The notes under the pieces were generated by a model. It did no database searches, was not told where the DNA came from, and saw nothing but the letters and a program-made list of their open reading frames with translations. 64,000 bases of DNA, taken from assembly GCF_024343575.1 (NCBI RefSeq), contig NZ_RJUA01000003.1, positions 186,001-250,000 of the forward strand, read 5' to 3'. Origin of the DNA: Lacihabitans sp. LS3-19 (lineage in GTDB: Bacteria; Bacteroidota; Bacteroidia; Cytophagales; Spirosomataceae). The position numbers and the translations under genes were made by a program. Within the stretch, counting starts at the first letter, position 1, and every line of letters begins with the position of its first letter. Shown in pieces: positions 35,973 to 43,951 of this stretch.

Positions 35973-36684
35973 ATGACACCCCTTGGGTTGGATTTTCAAG
36001 TTTCCATTCGGTAGTTACTTTAGTTTCTTTTTTGTCTTTAGAGTTTGTATACATAGACTCAGTCGGTAGTTTAATTCCATTGCTAGTCTCGGCATATTTA
36101 GTATGGTTTAGATTATAAGTTATTCCATTTACCGTCCAAGATTCACCTGCTAAAAGGCCTGTTTCTTTATCAAAAAAATATTCTCTAGAGATTCCAGATT
36201 TTTCTATCGATATTTTCACAACATTTTTGCCTTCAAAAGTGGTTTGAGAAACTGGGCTACTAAGTTTATAACCTTTAGATTCGAACTTGTAAAATGGCAT
36301 TAGACCATCATTAACTTCAACCATCAGGTCTGCTTTTTCCTTAGTATTTAGATCTTTGGTAGTGTAAGAAGGAGCTTTGTCACGGCTTCCCATTGGGATT
36401 TTTACCCAACCAGCATTTCCATTTAATACATAATAAAAATCTCTTTCTAATATAGATTTTTTTCTTGAAAATTTCTTGTCATTCATCGAAACTGTCACTT
36501 CTTCATCAAAGTCTGTGGCAGCATTGGCTTTATAAGATCTTTTGTATTGAAAACTATTGATGGCTGCTATTTTATCTTCACCGCCCGCTGCTGTTAAAAA
36601 TTTAGAGATGGTTTCGTCGGCTGATTGAGCTATGCTTAGAAATGGTAGAAGGATTAAGCATAATAAACTGATTTTCAATTTCAT
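35962..36684 (-). CDS. Secreted LolA-like / outer-membrane lipoprotein-sorting-type protein
   Basis: 240 residues with signal peptide MKLKISLLCLILLPFLSIAQ. After SADETISKFLTAAGGEDKIAAINSF the remainder is a half-barrel-like run of beta-strands (EEVTVSMNDKKFSRK, YYVLNGNAGWVKIPMG, YKLSSPVSQTTFEGKNVVKI, FFDKETGLLAGES). This is the fold expected of LolA/LppX-like periplasmic carriers, but sequence conservation is low and the assignment is moderate. It converges on menD with an 11-base overlap. Confidence 0.7.
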   Translation of the reverse strand: MKLKISLLCLILLPFLSIAQSADETISKFLTAAGGEDKIAAINSFQYKRSYKANAATDFDEEVTVSMNDKKFSRKKSILERDFYYVLNGNAGWVKIPMGSRDKAPSYTTKDLNTKEKADLMVEVNDGLMPFYKFESKGYKLSSPVSQTTFEGKNVVKISIEKSGISREYFFDKETGLLAGESWTVNGITYNLNHTKYAETSNGIKLPTESMYTNSKDKKETKVTTEWKLENPTQGVSFIK

Positions 36685-36882
36685 GATTCGTGATTTTATG
36701 TTGTTTAATTATTAGATTCAAAAATCTCCTCAAAGTTAAGAATGAATAAGAGGATATCTTGACTTTAACTTATTGTTAACGAAATTAACCTCAAAAAATT
36801 TAATAATCTATCATCATTTAGGGAATAGGATTGTTACCTTTTTTAATAATTATAGTCACTAAATAAACTAAATTTTAAAAAT

Positions 36883-37686
36883 ATGGAAAAATTAATGAAT
36901 CACATTTCAACATTGGCGATTGAATTCGCACCTAAAGTATTATTGGCTGTAATCACTTTGATTATTGGTTTTTGGATTGCAAATAAGCTTGCTGGTTTTA
37001 CATCAAAAATTCTTAAAAATAGAAAAGTGGATGATACCGTTATTCCTTTTCTTTCAAACATTGTAAGTGTACTCCTTAAGGTTGTGGTACTTATTAGTGT
37101 TGCAGGAATTTTTGGAGTTCAAACCACATCTTTCATAGCAATTCTTGCCTCTGCAGGCTTGGCAGTTGGATTAGCACTTCAAGGTAGTTTGGGGCATTTT
37201 GCTAGTGGTGTTTTGTTGCTAACTTTTAGACCTTATAAAGTGGGCGATTTGGTTGTTATTAGCGGTTTTACTGGAGAAGTTGAAGAAATTCAAGTCTTCA
37301 ATACGGTACTTAGAACCTTAGATAATAAAAAAATTATAATTCCTAACGGATCGGTAACATCAGGTCCTATTACCAATATCTCAGGTCAAGGTACTATTAG
37401 AGTTGACATGCAATATGCCGTTTCGGGAGCTGAAGATATTGACAAAGTAACTAAAGTTATCAAATCTGTTTCTGACGCATGTCCGTTTTTATTGAAAGAT
37501 AAACCGACAGATATTTTGGTGAATAGCCAAGAAATAGGAATAACCAAATTTGATGTTAGACCATGGTGTAATAGTGAACATTATTGGGACACCTATTATT
37601 TTATGCAAGAAAATATCAAAAGAAGTTTTGTTTCAGAAGGTATTATTGCTCCAAAACCAGCAATGGAGGTTTCTTTGACAAAATAA
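36883..37686 (+). CDS. MscS-type mechanosensitive channel
   Basis: 267 residues, a minimal MscS. Three membrane segments lie near residues 15-35, 60-80 and 88-110. The pore helix is rich in Ala and Gly (ILASAGLAVGLALQGSLGHFASGVLLLTF). The beta domain begins RPYKVGDLVVISGFTGEVEEIQVFNTVLRTLDNKKIIIPNG, and a C-terminal alpha/beta domain follows. It should open under membrane tension to release solutes in osmotic downshock. Single gene. Confidence 0.93.
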   Translation: MEKLMNHISTLAIEFAPKVLLAVITLIIGFWIANKLAGFTSKILKNRKVDDTVIPFLSNIVSVLLKVVVLISVAGIFGVQTTSFIAILASAGLAVGLALQGSLGHFASGVLLLTFRPYKVGDLVVISGFTGEVEEIQVFNTVLRTLDNKKIIIPNGSVTSGPITNISGQGTIRVDMQYAVSGAEDIDKVTKVIKSVSDACPFLLKDKPTDILVNSQEIGITKFDVRPWCNSEHYWDTYYFMQENIKRSFVSEGIIAPKPAMEVSLTK

Positions 37687-37776
37687 ATAGTAGAACAAGT
37701 TTTTCTTTTCGGTTGATAGTTTTCTGAAAATGTATTATTTTGGGTTAAATTTAGTTTAAATTTAACCCTTACAGAT

Positions 37777-38316
37777 ATGAAAAAACTACTAATCGGTGCC
37801 CTAGTGGGCGGAATCATTTTATTCTTTTGGCAATTTTTGTCTTGGTCAATTCTCAATTTGCACATAGGAAACCAAACTTATACGCCTAATCAAGACGAGG
37901 TCCTGAAGTTTTTAGGTGATAATTTGGAAGAAGGAGCATACTATTTGCCGACGCTTCCTGAAGGCTCTTCTCAAGAAGAAAATCAAAAGTTTATGGAAGA
38001 ACAGCTTGGCAAACCGTGGGCTCAGGTGTATTATCATAAATCTATGAAAATGAACATGGCTTCTAATATGTCTAGGGGTCTTTTTGTGGACTTTGTGGCG
38101 ATGTTGCTCTTGATTTGGGTAATTATGAAAATGGGAAATGCTAGTTTTAGTACAATATTTCTGACTTCAATAATTATGGGTTTTGTTGGCTATTTATCAA
38201 CTACTTATACGTTTTCTATTTGGTTTGAAACCAAGACTTTGCCTGATTTAATAGATGCTTTGGTTAGTTTTGGCTTGGTAGGTTTATGGTTAGGTTGGTG
38301 GTTAAGAAGAAAATAG
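37777..38316 (+). CDS. Hypothetical membrane protein
   Basis: 179 residues, not recognised. One membrane helix at the N-terminus (MKKLLIGALVGGIILFFWQFLSW) is followed by a soluble stretch of about 75 residues with Pro/Glu-rich LPTLPEGSSQEENQKFMEEQLG. Three further helices follow (FVDFVAMLLLIWVIM, TIFLTSIIMGFVGYLSTTY, LIDALVSFGLVGLWLGWWL), ending in RRK. The Trp/Gly-rich last helix suggests a small integral protein. It lies 90 bases after the MscS gene and may be co-transcribed. A strong terminator follows. Confidence 0.75.
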   Translation: MKKLLIGALVGGIILFFWQFLSWSILNLHIGNQTYTPNQDEVLKFLGDNLEEGAYYLPTLPEGSSQEENQKFMEEQLGKPWAQVYYHKSMKMNMASNMSRGLFVDFVAMLLLIWVIMKMGNASFSTIFLTSIIMGFVGYLSTTYTFSIWFETKTLPDLIDALVSFGLVGLWLGWWLRRK

Positions 38317-38331
38317 GTTTTATTTTGAATA

Positions 38332-38359
38332 AAAAAAGGGAGCAAACGCTCCCTTTTTT
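38332..38359. terminator. Bidirectional terminator before tgt
   Basis: A 12-bp perfect stem (AAAAAAGGGAGC / GCTCCCTTTTTT) with an AAAC loop and T runs both ways, between convergent genes. Confidence 0.93.
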
Positions 38360-38361
38360 AC

Positions 38362-39492
38362 TTATAATCTTTGCATGAGTTTTTTCACTGCGACTTCTTT
38401 CCATTCAGCAAAATCCCCTGCTAAAATATGTTTTCTTGCTTCACCCACTAGCCATAAATAAAATCTCAAATTATGCACACTTGCTATTTGAGCTGCCAGC
38501 ATTTCCTGGCATTTATTGAGGTGCTTTAGGTAAGCTTTTGAATAAAAAGTACTTACATAACCTCCCAATTCCGCATCAATAGGACTGAAATCATCTTCCC
38601 ATTTTTTGTTGCGAATGTTTACTATTCCTTGGGTGGTAAACAACATTCCATTTCTTGCATTTCGAGTAGGCATTACGCAGTCAAACATGTCAGTTCCTAA
38701 TGCTATGCCTTCTAAAATATTCTCTGGAGTGCCAACTCCCATAAGATAACGAGGCTTTTCTGCTGGTAAAATCCCATTTACGATTTCCAACATTTCATAC
38801 ATTTCTTCTGCGGGTTCGCCCACCGATAAGCCACCTATTGCATTACCAGCTTGATTTTGTGATGCTATAAATTCCGCAGATTGAATTCTTAAATCTTTGT
38901 AAACACTACCTTGTACTATAGGGAAAAGTGCCTGAGAATATCCATATTTTGGCTCAGTTTCAGAGATCCTTTTAACACATCTTTCCAGCCAACGGTGTGT
39001 AAGATGCATTGATTTTTTTGCATAAGTATGATCGCAAGGGTAGGGTGGACACTCATCAAAAGCCATAATGATATCCGCACCAATTACTCGCTGAATATCC
39101 ATCACATATTCTGGTGTAAACAAATGTTTGGAGCCATCAATGTGTGAGTTGAAATACACACCTTCTTCAGTAATTTTTCTTATTTCTTTTAAACTAAATA
39201 CCTGATAACCACCCGAATCTGTCAAGATGGGTTTGCTCCAGCCGTTAAATTTATGTAATCCACCAGCTTTCTCAAGAATGTCAAGGCCAGGTCTTAAATA
39301 TAAATGGTAGGTATTTCCTAAAATTATTTGGGCTTCCACATCTTCCAATAGTTCTCTTTGGTGGAGGCCTTTTACTGTTCCTGCTGTACCTACAGGCATA
39401 AAAATAGGTGTTAGTATCTCACCATGATCTGTGGTGATTTTGCCTACGCGGGCTTTTGTTTTAGTATCTGTTTTTTCTAATTCGAATTTCAT
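38362..39492 (-). CDS. tgt: Queuine tRNA-ribosyltransferase
   Basis: 376 residues of the Tgt family: LTDSGGYQVFSLKE (base-binding), DIIMAFDECPPYPC, GGLSVGEPAEEMYEML, YLMGVGTPENILEGIALG, and the nucleophile Asp region DMFDCVMPTRNARNG. It exchanges guanine-34 of specific tRNAs for a queuosine precursor. Unusually, the zinc-site cysteines (ECDCYTC in E. coli) are replaced: residues 308-314 read ELGGYVS, while the His of the site (H340 in ASVHN) remains. I recall Bacteroidota Tgt proteins that also lack this cluster, so the change may be lineage-wide. Confidence 0.93.
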   Translation of the reverse strand: MKFELEKTDTKTKARVGKITTDHGEILTPIFMPVGTAGTVKGLHQRELLEDVEAQIILGNTYHLYLRPGLDILEKAGGLHKFNGWSKPILTDSGGYQVFSLKEIRKITEEGVYFNSHIDGSKHLFTPEYVMDIQRVIGADIIMAFDECPPYPCDHTYAKKSMHLTHRWLERCVKRISETEPKYGYSQALFPIVQGSVYKDLRIQSAEFIASQNQAGNAIGGLSVGEPAEEMYEMLEIVNGILPAEKPRYLMGVGTPENILEGIALGTDMFDCVMPTRNARNGMLFTTQGIVNIRNKKWEDDFSPIDAELGGYVSTFYSKAYLKHLNKCQEMLAAQIASVHNLRFYLWLVGEARKHILAGDFAEWKEVAVKKLMQRL

Positions 39493-39619
39493 TCTGCAAA
39501 TTTCAACCTTTGAAAGTTCATAACAAACTCTTTTTTATAAATATGGGAAAATAAGTATGCTCTAATACTACCATTTGATTAATTAAAGCACAATATTGTT
39601 AAATCTAGAAAAGGAATAG

Positions 39620-39627
39620 TATTTTTG
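39620..39627 (+). promoter_or_regulatory. Candidate -7 promoter box for the glycosyltransferase gene
   Basis: TATTTTTG, exact TAnnTTTG. A TTG at 39597-39599 lies 20 bases upstream, a good -33 spacing. The box covers the most upstream possible TTG start (39625), so translation from this transcript must begin further down. Confidence 0.55.
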
Positions 39628-39654
39628 CGGTTAAAACCATTAAACCATAAAGCA

Positions 39655-40851
39655 TTGGCGTTTATAATCCCAATAATATTTTTTGTTGCACTAGCTGTTC
39701 AATTGGTTTTCGTACTATTTATTTTTACCAAATTGGTAAGGCACGAAGACAAAGAAACTAGTCAGCATTTACCGCCAATTTCTATAATATTGGCAGCTTC
39801 AAATGAGTTAGATAATTTAAGACAATTATTGCCAATATTGGATAGTCAAGATTATCCAAATTTTGAAATTTTGGTTGCTGATGATAGATCTAGCGATGGT
39901 ACTTATGACTATTTACTGACCAATCAAGATAATATCAAACATCTGAGTTTTTTGAGAATATTAGACTTGCCGCAACATTTTACTGCAAAAAAATATGCAG
40001 TTACGATGGCAGTAAAGAAATCGAAAAACGAAATCCTACTATTTACTGATGCTGATTGTAGACCAGAAAGTGATCAATGGTTGAAAACGATGGTTTCTCA
40101 AATGGACGAAGAAAAAGATATAGTATTGGGTTTTTCAAAATATAATTTTTTCCCAGGAGCATTGAATGCTTTGATTAGGTACGAGACATTTCAAACAGCT
40201 TTGCAGTATTTTTCTTTTGCATTGGCCAAAGTTCCTTACATGGGTGTTGGGCGTAATTTAATGTATAAAAAATCCCTCTTTTGGAAAAACAATGGATTTA
40301 CCAAGCATTTCGGCTTACTTAGTGGTGACGATGATTTGTTTATCAATGCAGCTGCAAACAAGCATAATGTGGCAATATCTATAGACGAAGACTCTGCAAC
40401 CAATTCCATCCCAAAAGAATCATGGGGTGATTGGTTTATCCAAAAGCGTCGACATTTATCTGTTGGTAAAAAATATAAATTTAGAGACAAATTTAATCTT
40501 GGCTTACTTTGGATGAGCGAATTAATCTCTTGGTTTTTCTTTATTCCAGTTTTTTTTATGTTGCCAGATTGGTACCAGGCTCCAGAATGGTCTAGGATAC
40601 CTAATGAATTTTTAAAACAATATAATCTAGCTCATTGGTATCCTTTTAATGACTGGATGAGATTAGTTTTGGGTGTTTTTGTGTTGTGGATTCTGGTCAA
40701 ATGGTTTGTTTTGGCTAAAGCCAACCAGAAATTAAGTAATACCATTAAATCTTGGAAAATTCCTTACTTCGATTTTCTATATGCTGTTTATCTATTATTT
40801 TTTGGAATTGTAACCCTTTTCTCCAATCCCAAAAAGATAAGGTGGAAGTGA
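39655..40851 (+). CDS. Membrane glycosyltransferase, family 2
   Basis: About 398 residues from a TTG at 39655. Motifs of GT-A family 2 enzymes are ILVADDRSSDGTYDY (nucleotide-binding), FTDADCRPESDQW (metal-binding D-x-D), SGDDDLFINAAANKHN (catalytic base region) and QKRRHLSVGKKYKF (Q-x-x-R-W-like). Membrane helices lie at the N-terminus and after residue about 295 (GLLWMSELISWFFFIPVFF and two more). The gene has no in-frame ATG until well inside the fold (near 40003). A TTG at 39625 coincides with the promoter box, so the TTG at 39655 fits best. It probably adds a sugar to a lipid- or polymer-linked glycan. It ends exactly where the convergent lptF/G gene ends. Confidence 0.8.
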   Translation: MAFIIPIIFFVALAVQLVFVLFIFTKLVRHEDKETSQHLPPISIILAASNELDNLRQLLPILDSQDYPNFEILVADDRSSDGTYDYLLTNQDNIKHLSFLRILDLPQHFTAKKYAVTMAVKKSKNEILLFTDADCRPESDQWLKTMVSQMDEEKDIVLGFSKYNFFPGALNALIRYETFQTALQYFSFALAKVPYMGVGRNLMYKKSLFWKNNGFTKHFGLLSGDDDLFINAAANKHNVAISIDEDSATNSIPKESWGDWFIQKRRHLSVGKKYKFRDKFNLGLLWMSELISWFFFIPVFFMLPDWYQAPEWSRIPNEFLKQYNLAHWYPFNDWMRLVLGVFVLWILVKWFVLAKANQKLSNTIKSWKIPYFDFLYAVYLLFFGIVTLFSNPKKIRWK

Positions 40852-41937
40852 TTATCGTGGTACGGTAAAATACATAAAGGTGGCAATGACAGAGAAAACG
40901 ATATTAGGCAACCATACTGCTAATAGCGGAGGCATATTTCCAGACTCTGCTATGCCCTTAGACATGATGTAGAAAAGTATATAGACAAATGCTAGTACAA
41001 ACCCTATAGCTATCTGTAAACCTACACCGCCTCGGGTTTTGCGGGCTGACACAATCAAACCCATTAAAGAGAGTATAATAACTGCGAAAGGCGTTGCAAA
41101 ACGTTGGTAATATTCTATCTGGAATGTTTCTACACCTTCTGCTCCACGACTATTTACGAGACTTATCTGGTTGCGAAGTTGAGGGATTGTCATCGTTTCA
41201 TGGATATTGTTGGAGTTCTCAAAATCCGCTGGAAGCATATTAATTACAGTATCTAGTGGAATTGAATTGGCTTGTATTGTAAGTTGGTCTTTCATTATGC
41301 CAATTTTACGAATTTTATAATCATACAATTGCCATTTGCTTAGTGTATCGACATAAACAGCTCGCCTAGCCGTGAGTTTCTCCACCAATTGGTTATTTTC
41401 TATTTTCTCTAAAGTTAGATCATACGCGGTTTGACTTTGTGAATCATAAGATGAAAGATAGGCATAAACGTTTTTTTCAACGGCCATATGGATGTCTCTG
41501 TCGGCAAAATAATATTTATCTTCTATATATTTATTTTCGAAAGCTATTCTGGTTTTGTTTGCCTTGGGCAATATCCATCCTACCATCAAAAATGAGAAAA
41601 TTGCAACTATACTAGCACCCAAAAAGTAAGGATACATTAATCTTCTGAAACTCGTTCCTGTGCTTAAAATCGCCACTATTTCAGTATGAGCAGCAAGTTT
41701 TGCAGTGAAAAATACTGTTGAAATAAAAATCATCAATGGGCTGATGTAGTTTGCCCAGTAAGGTGCTAAGTTGGCGTAATACTGTAGGAAAATGGCTTTG
41801 GTGGGAGCTTTGTGTTCTATGAAATTGTCATTTTTTTCCACAAAATCAATTACAATGATGACCAATACGATTATGAATACCGCAAAAACATAAGTGGTGA
41901 GAAATTTTTTAATAAAATACTTATCGAGGGTCTTCAT
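40852..41937 (-). CDS. LptF/LptG-family permease (YjgP/YjgQ)
   Basis: About 361 residues from the ATG at 41937 (MKTLDKYFIKKFL, the family opening). Membrane helices are near residues 11-31, 50-75, 95-120 and three at the C-terminus (RFATPFAVIILSLMGLIVSARKTRGG, GLQIAIGFVLAFVYILFYIMS), around a periplasmic jellyroll (YFADRDIHMAVEKNVYAYL through TVINMLPADF). It forms the membrane part of the LPS-export ABC transporter. LptF versus LptG cannot be told from sequence by eye. A promoter box lies at 41961-41968. Confidence 0.9.
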   Translation of the reverse strand: MKTLDKYFIKKFLTTYVFAVFIIVLVIIVIDFVEKNDNFIEHKAPTKAIFLQYYANLAPYWANYISPLMIFISTVFFTAKLAAHTEIVAILSTGTSFRRLMYPYFLGASIVAIFSFLMVGWILPKANKTRIAFENKYIEDKYYFADRDIHMAVEKNVYAYLSSYDSQSQTAYDLTLEKIENNQLVEKLTARRAVYVDTLSKWQLYDYKIRKIGIMKDQLTIQANSIPLDTVINMLPADFENSNNIHETMTIPQLRNQISLVNSRGAEGVETFQIEYYQRFATPFAVIILSLMGLIVSARKTRGGVGLQIAIGFVLAFVYILFYIMSKGIAESGNMPPLLAVWLPNIVFSVIATFMYFTVPR

Positions 41938-41960
41938 TTGGTGCAATTCCTATTTCGATT

Positions 41961-41968
41961 CAAAATTA
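41961..41968 (-). promoter_or_regulatory. Candidate -7 promoter box for the LptF/G gene
   Basis: Reads TAATTTTG on the - strand, exact TAnnTTTG, with a leader of about 18-24 bases to the ATG at 41937. Confidence 0.4.
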
Positions 41969-42022
41969 GTGGAAAAAAGCTTAGTATTTGGTTGATTAAG
42001 GAATTTTAAGGATTGAAATTCT

Positions 42023-43294
42023 TTACTTCTCCAAAATCACTTTTCCGTCTTTTATGACCAATTGGATATTTCTGATATCCGAAATCTTCTGGATTGGATT
42101 TCCTTCAATAGCTATTATATCTGCCAAAAGACCTTGTTGGATTTTCCCAACTTGGTCGTCAATGTGAAAAACTTTTGCGTTTATTGAAGTGCTAGATTTT
42201 AAAACTTCCAAGGGGCTCATGCCGTATTCCACCATCATTTCTATCTCGCGGGCATTGTCTCCATGAGGATATACGCCCACGTCTCCTCCCATACAGATTT
42301 TTACTCCATACTTTAGTGCTTCTTCAAAGCTTTTTCTTTTTGCTATTATTCGCTCGGGCTCAGGATCTATGCCTTTTTTCCAACCTCTGTATTGGCTTAT
42401 GGCATCTCCAGCAGCTAATGTAGGGCAGAAGCATACATCCTTTTCTTTCATCATTTTCCATATTTCTGGTGTGCCGCCATCTCCATGTTCTATGGTTTCA
42501 ATTCCAGCTAGTATTGCTCTTCGCATGCCTTCAGGTGTGGAGGCATGAGCTACTACTGGTCTTCCGCTACTTTTAGCAATTTCAACTATGAGTTTGAGCT
42601 CGTCTAAAGTGAATGTCGGCATAGCCTCAGCCCTAAGTCCCCAACGGTAGTCGGCATAAACTTTTATGAGATCTGCACCTTTGCCTATTTGAGTTCTTAC
42701 TGCTTTTGTCAAATTATCATGTCCATCGGCTTGTTCGGCACCCTGAGGCACTTCAATATCCGCAGAAAAGCCTTTTGGTCCATAGCTTCCTGTGGCTATG
42801 AGTGCTTTGGTAGCAATGAGCATTCTTGGACCTAAAATAATTCCATCTTCTATGGCTTTTTTGAGACCTACGTCGTCATATTCGGAACCTTCTGTTCCAA
42901 GGTCTCTCACTGTCGTAAAGCCCGCCAAAAGGGTGTTTTCAGCATGTTTTACGGCACGGGCTGTGCGATATGATCGAGATTCTTCAAGTACTTGGTCGTT
43001 CCAAGCGGTTTCGTTGTAAGGATGAAGAAATAAGTGAGAATGACCTTCTATTAAGCCAGGAAGAAGCGTTTTACCTTTTAAGTCAATTACTTTCGTATTT
43101 GGGGGAAGGTTTTTTTCTAAAATATTCTGGAGTCCATATTTTTCTATTTTATTGTCTTTTACTAAAACGCCTGCATTTTCAATGATTTTTTCACCATCAA
43201 AAACTCTGTCTGGTTTTAGAAAGATATAGTTTTGGGCTAATAAGAATTGCGAATAAATATTAAGAATAAGAAGTATTAGTATTTTTAATTTCAT
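42023..43294 (-). CDS. Secreted amidohydrolase family protein (imidazolonepropionase-like)
   Basis: 423 residues with signal peptide MKLKILILLILNIYSQFLLAQ. The metallo-dependent hydrolase barrel shows GHSHLFLHPYNE (metal-binding H-x-H), LIKVYADYRWG (Lys that may be carbamylated), VVAHASTPEG, IEHGDGGTPE and MGGDVGVYPHGDN with the catalytic Asp. Similar secreted enzymes act as dipeptidases (Xaa-Pro or related) or cyclic-amide hydrolases. The substrate is not predictable. It is the first of two - strand genes with the permease, each with its own promoter box. Confidence 0.87.
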   Translation of the reverse strand: MKLKILILLILNIYSQFLLAQNYIFLKPDRVFDGEKIIENAGVLVKDNKIEKYGLQNILEKNLPPNTKVIDLKGKTLLPGLIEGHSHLFLHPYNETAWNDQVLEESRSYRTARAVKHAENTLLAGFTTVRDLGTEGSEYDDVGLKKAIEDGIILGPRMLIATKALIATGSYGPKGFSADIEVPQGAEQADGHDNLTKAVRTQIGKGADLIKVYADYRWGLRAEAMPTFTLDELKLIVEIAKSSGRPVVAHASTPEGMRRAILAGIETIEHGDGGTPEIWKMMKEKDVCFCPTLAAGDAISQYRGWKKGIDPEPERIIAKRKSFEEALKYGVKICMGGDVGVYPHGDNAREIEMMVEYGMSPLEVLKSSTSINAKVFHIDDQVGKIQQGLLADIIAIEGNPIQKISDIRNIQLVIKDGKVILEK

Positions 43295-43332
43295 TGATGA
43301 AGTATTTTTCTAGAATTGAACAATGCTTAGGT

Positions 43333-43340
43333 CAAAAATA
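43333..43340 (-). promoter_or_regulatory. Candidate -7 promoter box for the amidohydrolase gene
   Basis: Reads TATTTTTG on the - strand, exact TAnnTTTG, with a leader of about 33-39 bases to the ATG at 43294. Confidence 0.4.
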
Positions 43341-43432
43341 TAGATTTTATCTGAATTTTGGTTTGAAAGAAATTTAATTACCGATTTTTTGTAAAACTTT
43401 AAATCTGAATTTTTATTGATTCCGCCTTTATT

Positions 43433-43440
43433 TACCTTTG
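43433..43440 (+). promoter_or_regulatory. Candidate -7 promoter box for ppnP
   Basis: TACCTTTG, exact TAnnTTTG, 26 bases before the ATG at 43467. It forms a divergent pair with the amidohydrolase box. Confidence 0.45.
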
Positions 43441-43466
43441 AGAAAATTTAAAAATAAAGAAGCAAT

Positions 43467-43748
43467 ATGATATCGGTTAACGAATATTTTGATGGAAATG
43501 TAAAGTCTTTAGGCTACAAAACTGAAAATGGAAAGTCTACCATCGGAGTGATGAATGAGGGTGAATATGAATTTGGAACAGGTTCTGCAGAGAAAATGAC
43601 CGTAGTTCAAGGAACTATGGAGGTACTTTTGGAAGGAGAAACTTTGGCAAATGTTTATACCGATGGCGAATATTTTGAGGTGCCTGCCAATAGTAAGTTT
43701 AAGGTAAATGTGCCTTTTCAAACGAGCTATTTGTGTGAGTATGAGTGA
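43467..43748 (+). CDS. ppnP: Pyrimidine/purine nucleoside phosphorylase PpnP
   Basis: 93 residues, the exact size of the small DUF1255/UPF0345 cupins. The sequence has NGKSTIGVMNEGEYEFGTG, AEKMTVVQGTMEVLLEGE and FEVPANSKFKVNV, typical of PpnP, which splits many nucleosides with phosphate to free base and ribose-1-phosphate. Single gene; an 8-bp hairpin (43758-43779) follows, without a T run. Confidence 0.9.
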   Translation: MISVNEYFDGNVKSLGYKTENGKSTIGVMNEGEYEFGTGSAEKMTVVQGTMEVLLEGETLANVYTDGEYFEVPANSKFKVNVPFQTSYLCEYE

Positions 43749-43861
43749 TTGGTTAAGAAAATCGATTTGATTCGATTTTAACATATGCATTAATAATATT
43801 ATTTCTTTTAATAAAGGGAATTTGTAATCCTAAAACCTCAAGGAAAGTCCGACATCCTAAG

Positions 43862-43883
43862 TCCCTCTCCCGATGGAGAGGGA
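43862..43883. repeat. Palindromic intergenic element
   Basis: TCCCTCTCC / GGAGAGGGA, a 9-bp perfect stem with a CGAT loop in an AT-rich spacer. I recall very similar hairpins dispersed in other Bacteroidota genomes; only one copy is in this window. Confidence 0.6.
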
Positions 43884-43951
43884 TATAAATAGGTGCTTTA
43901 AAATAAACGACATTTATTTTCGATAATACAAATCCTTTTTTAATGTTTTTG

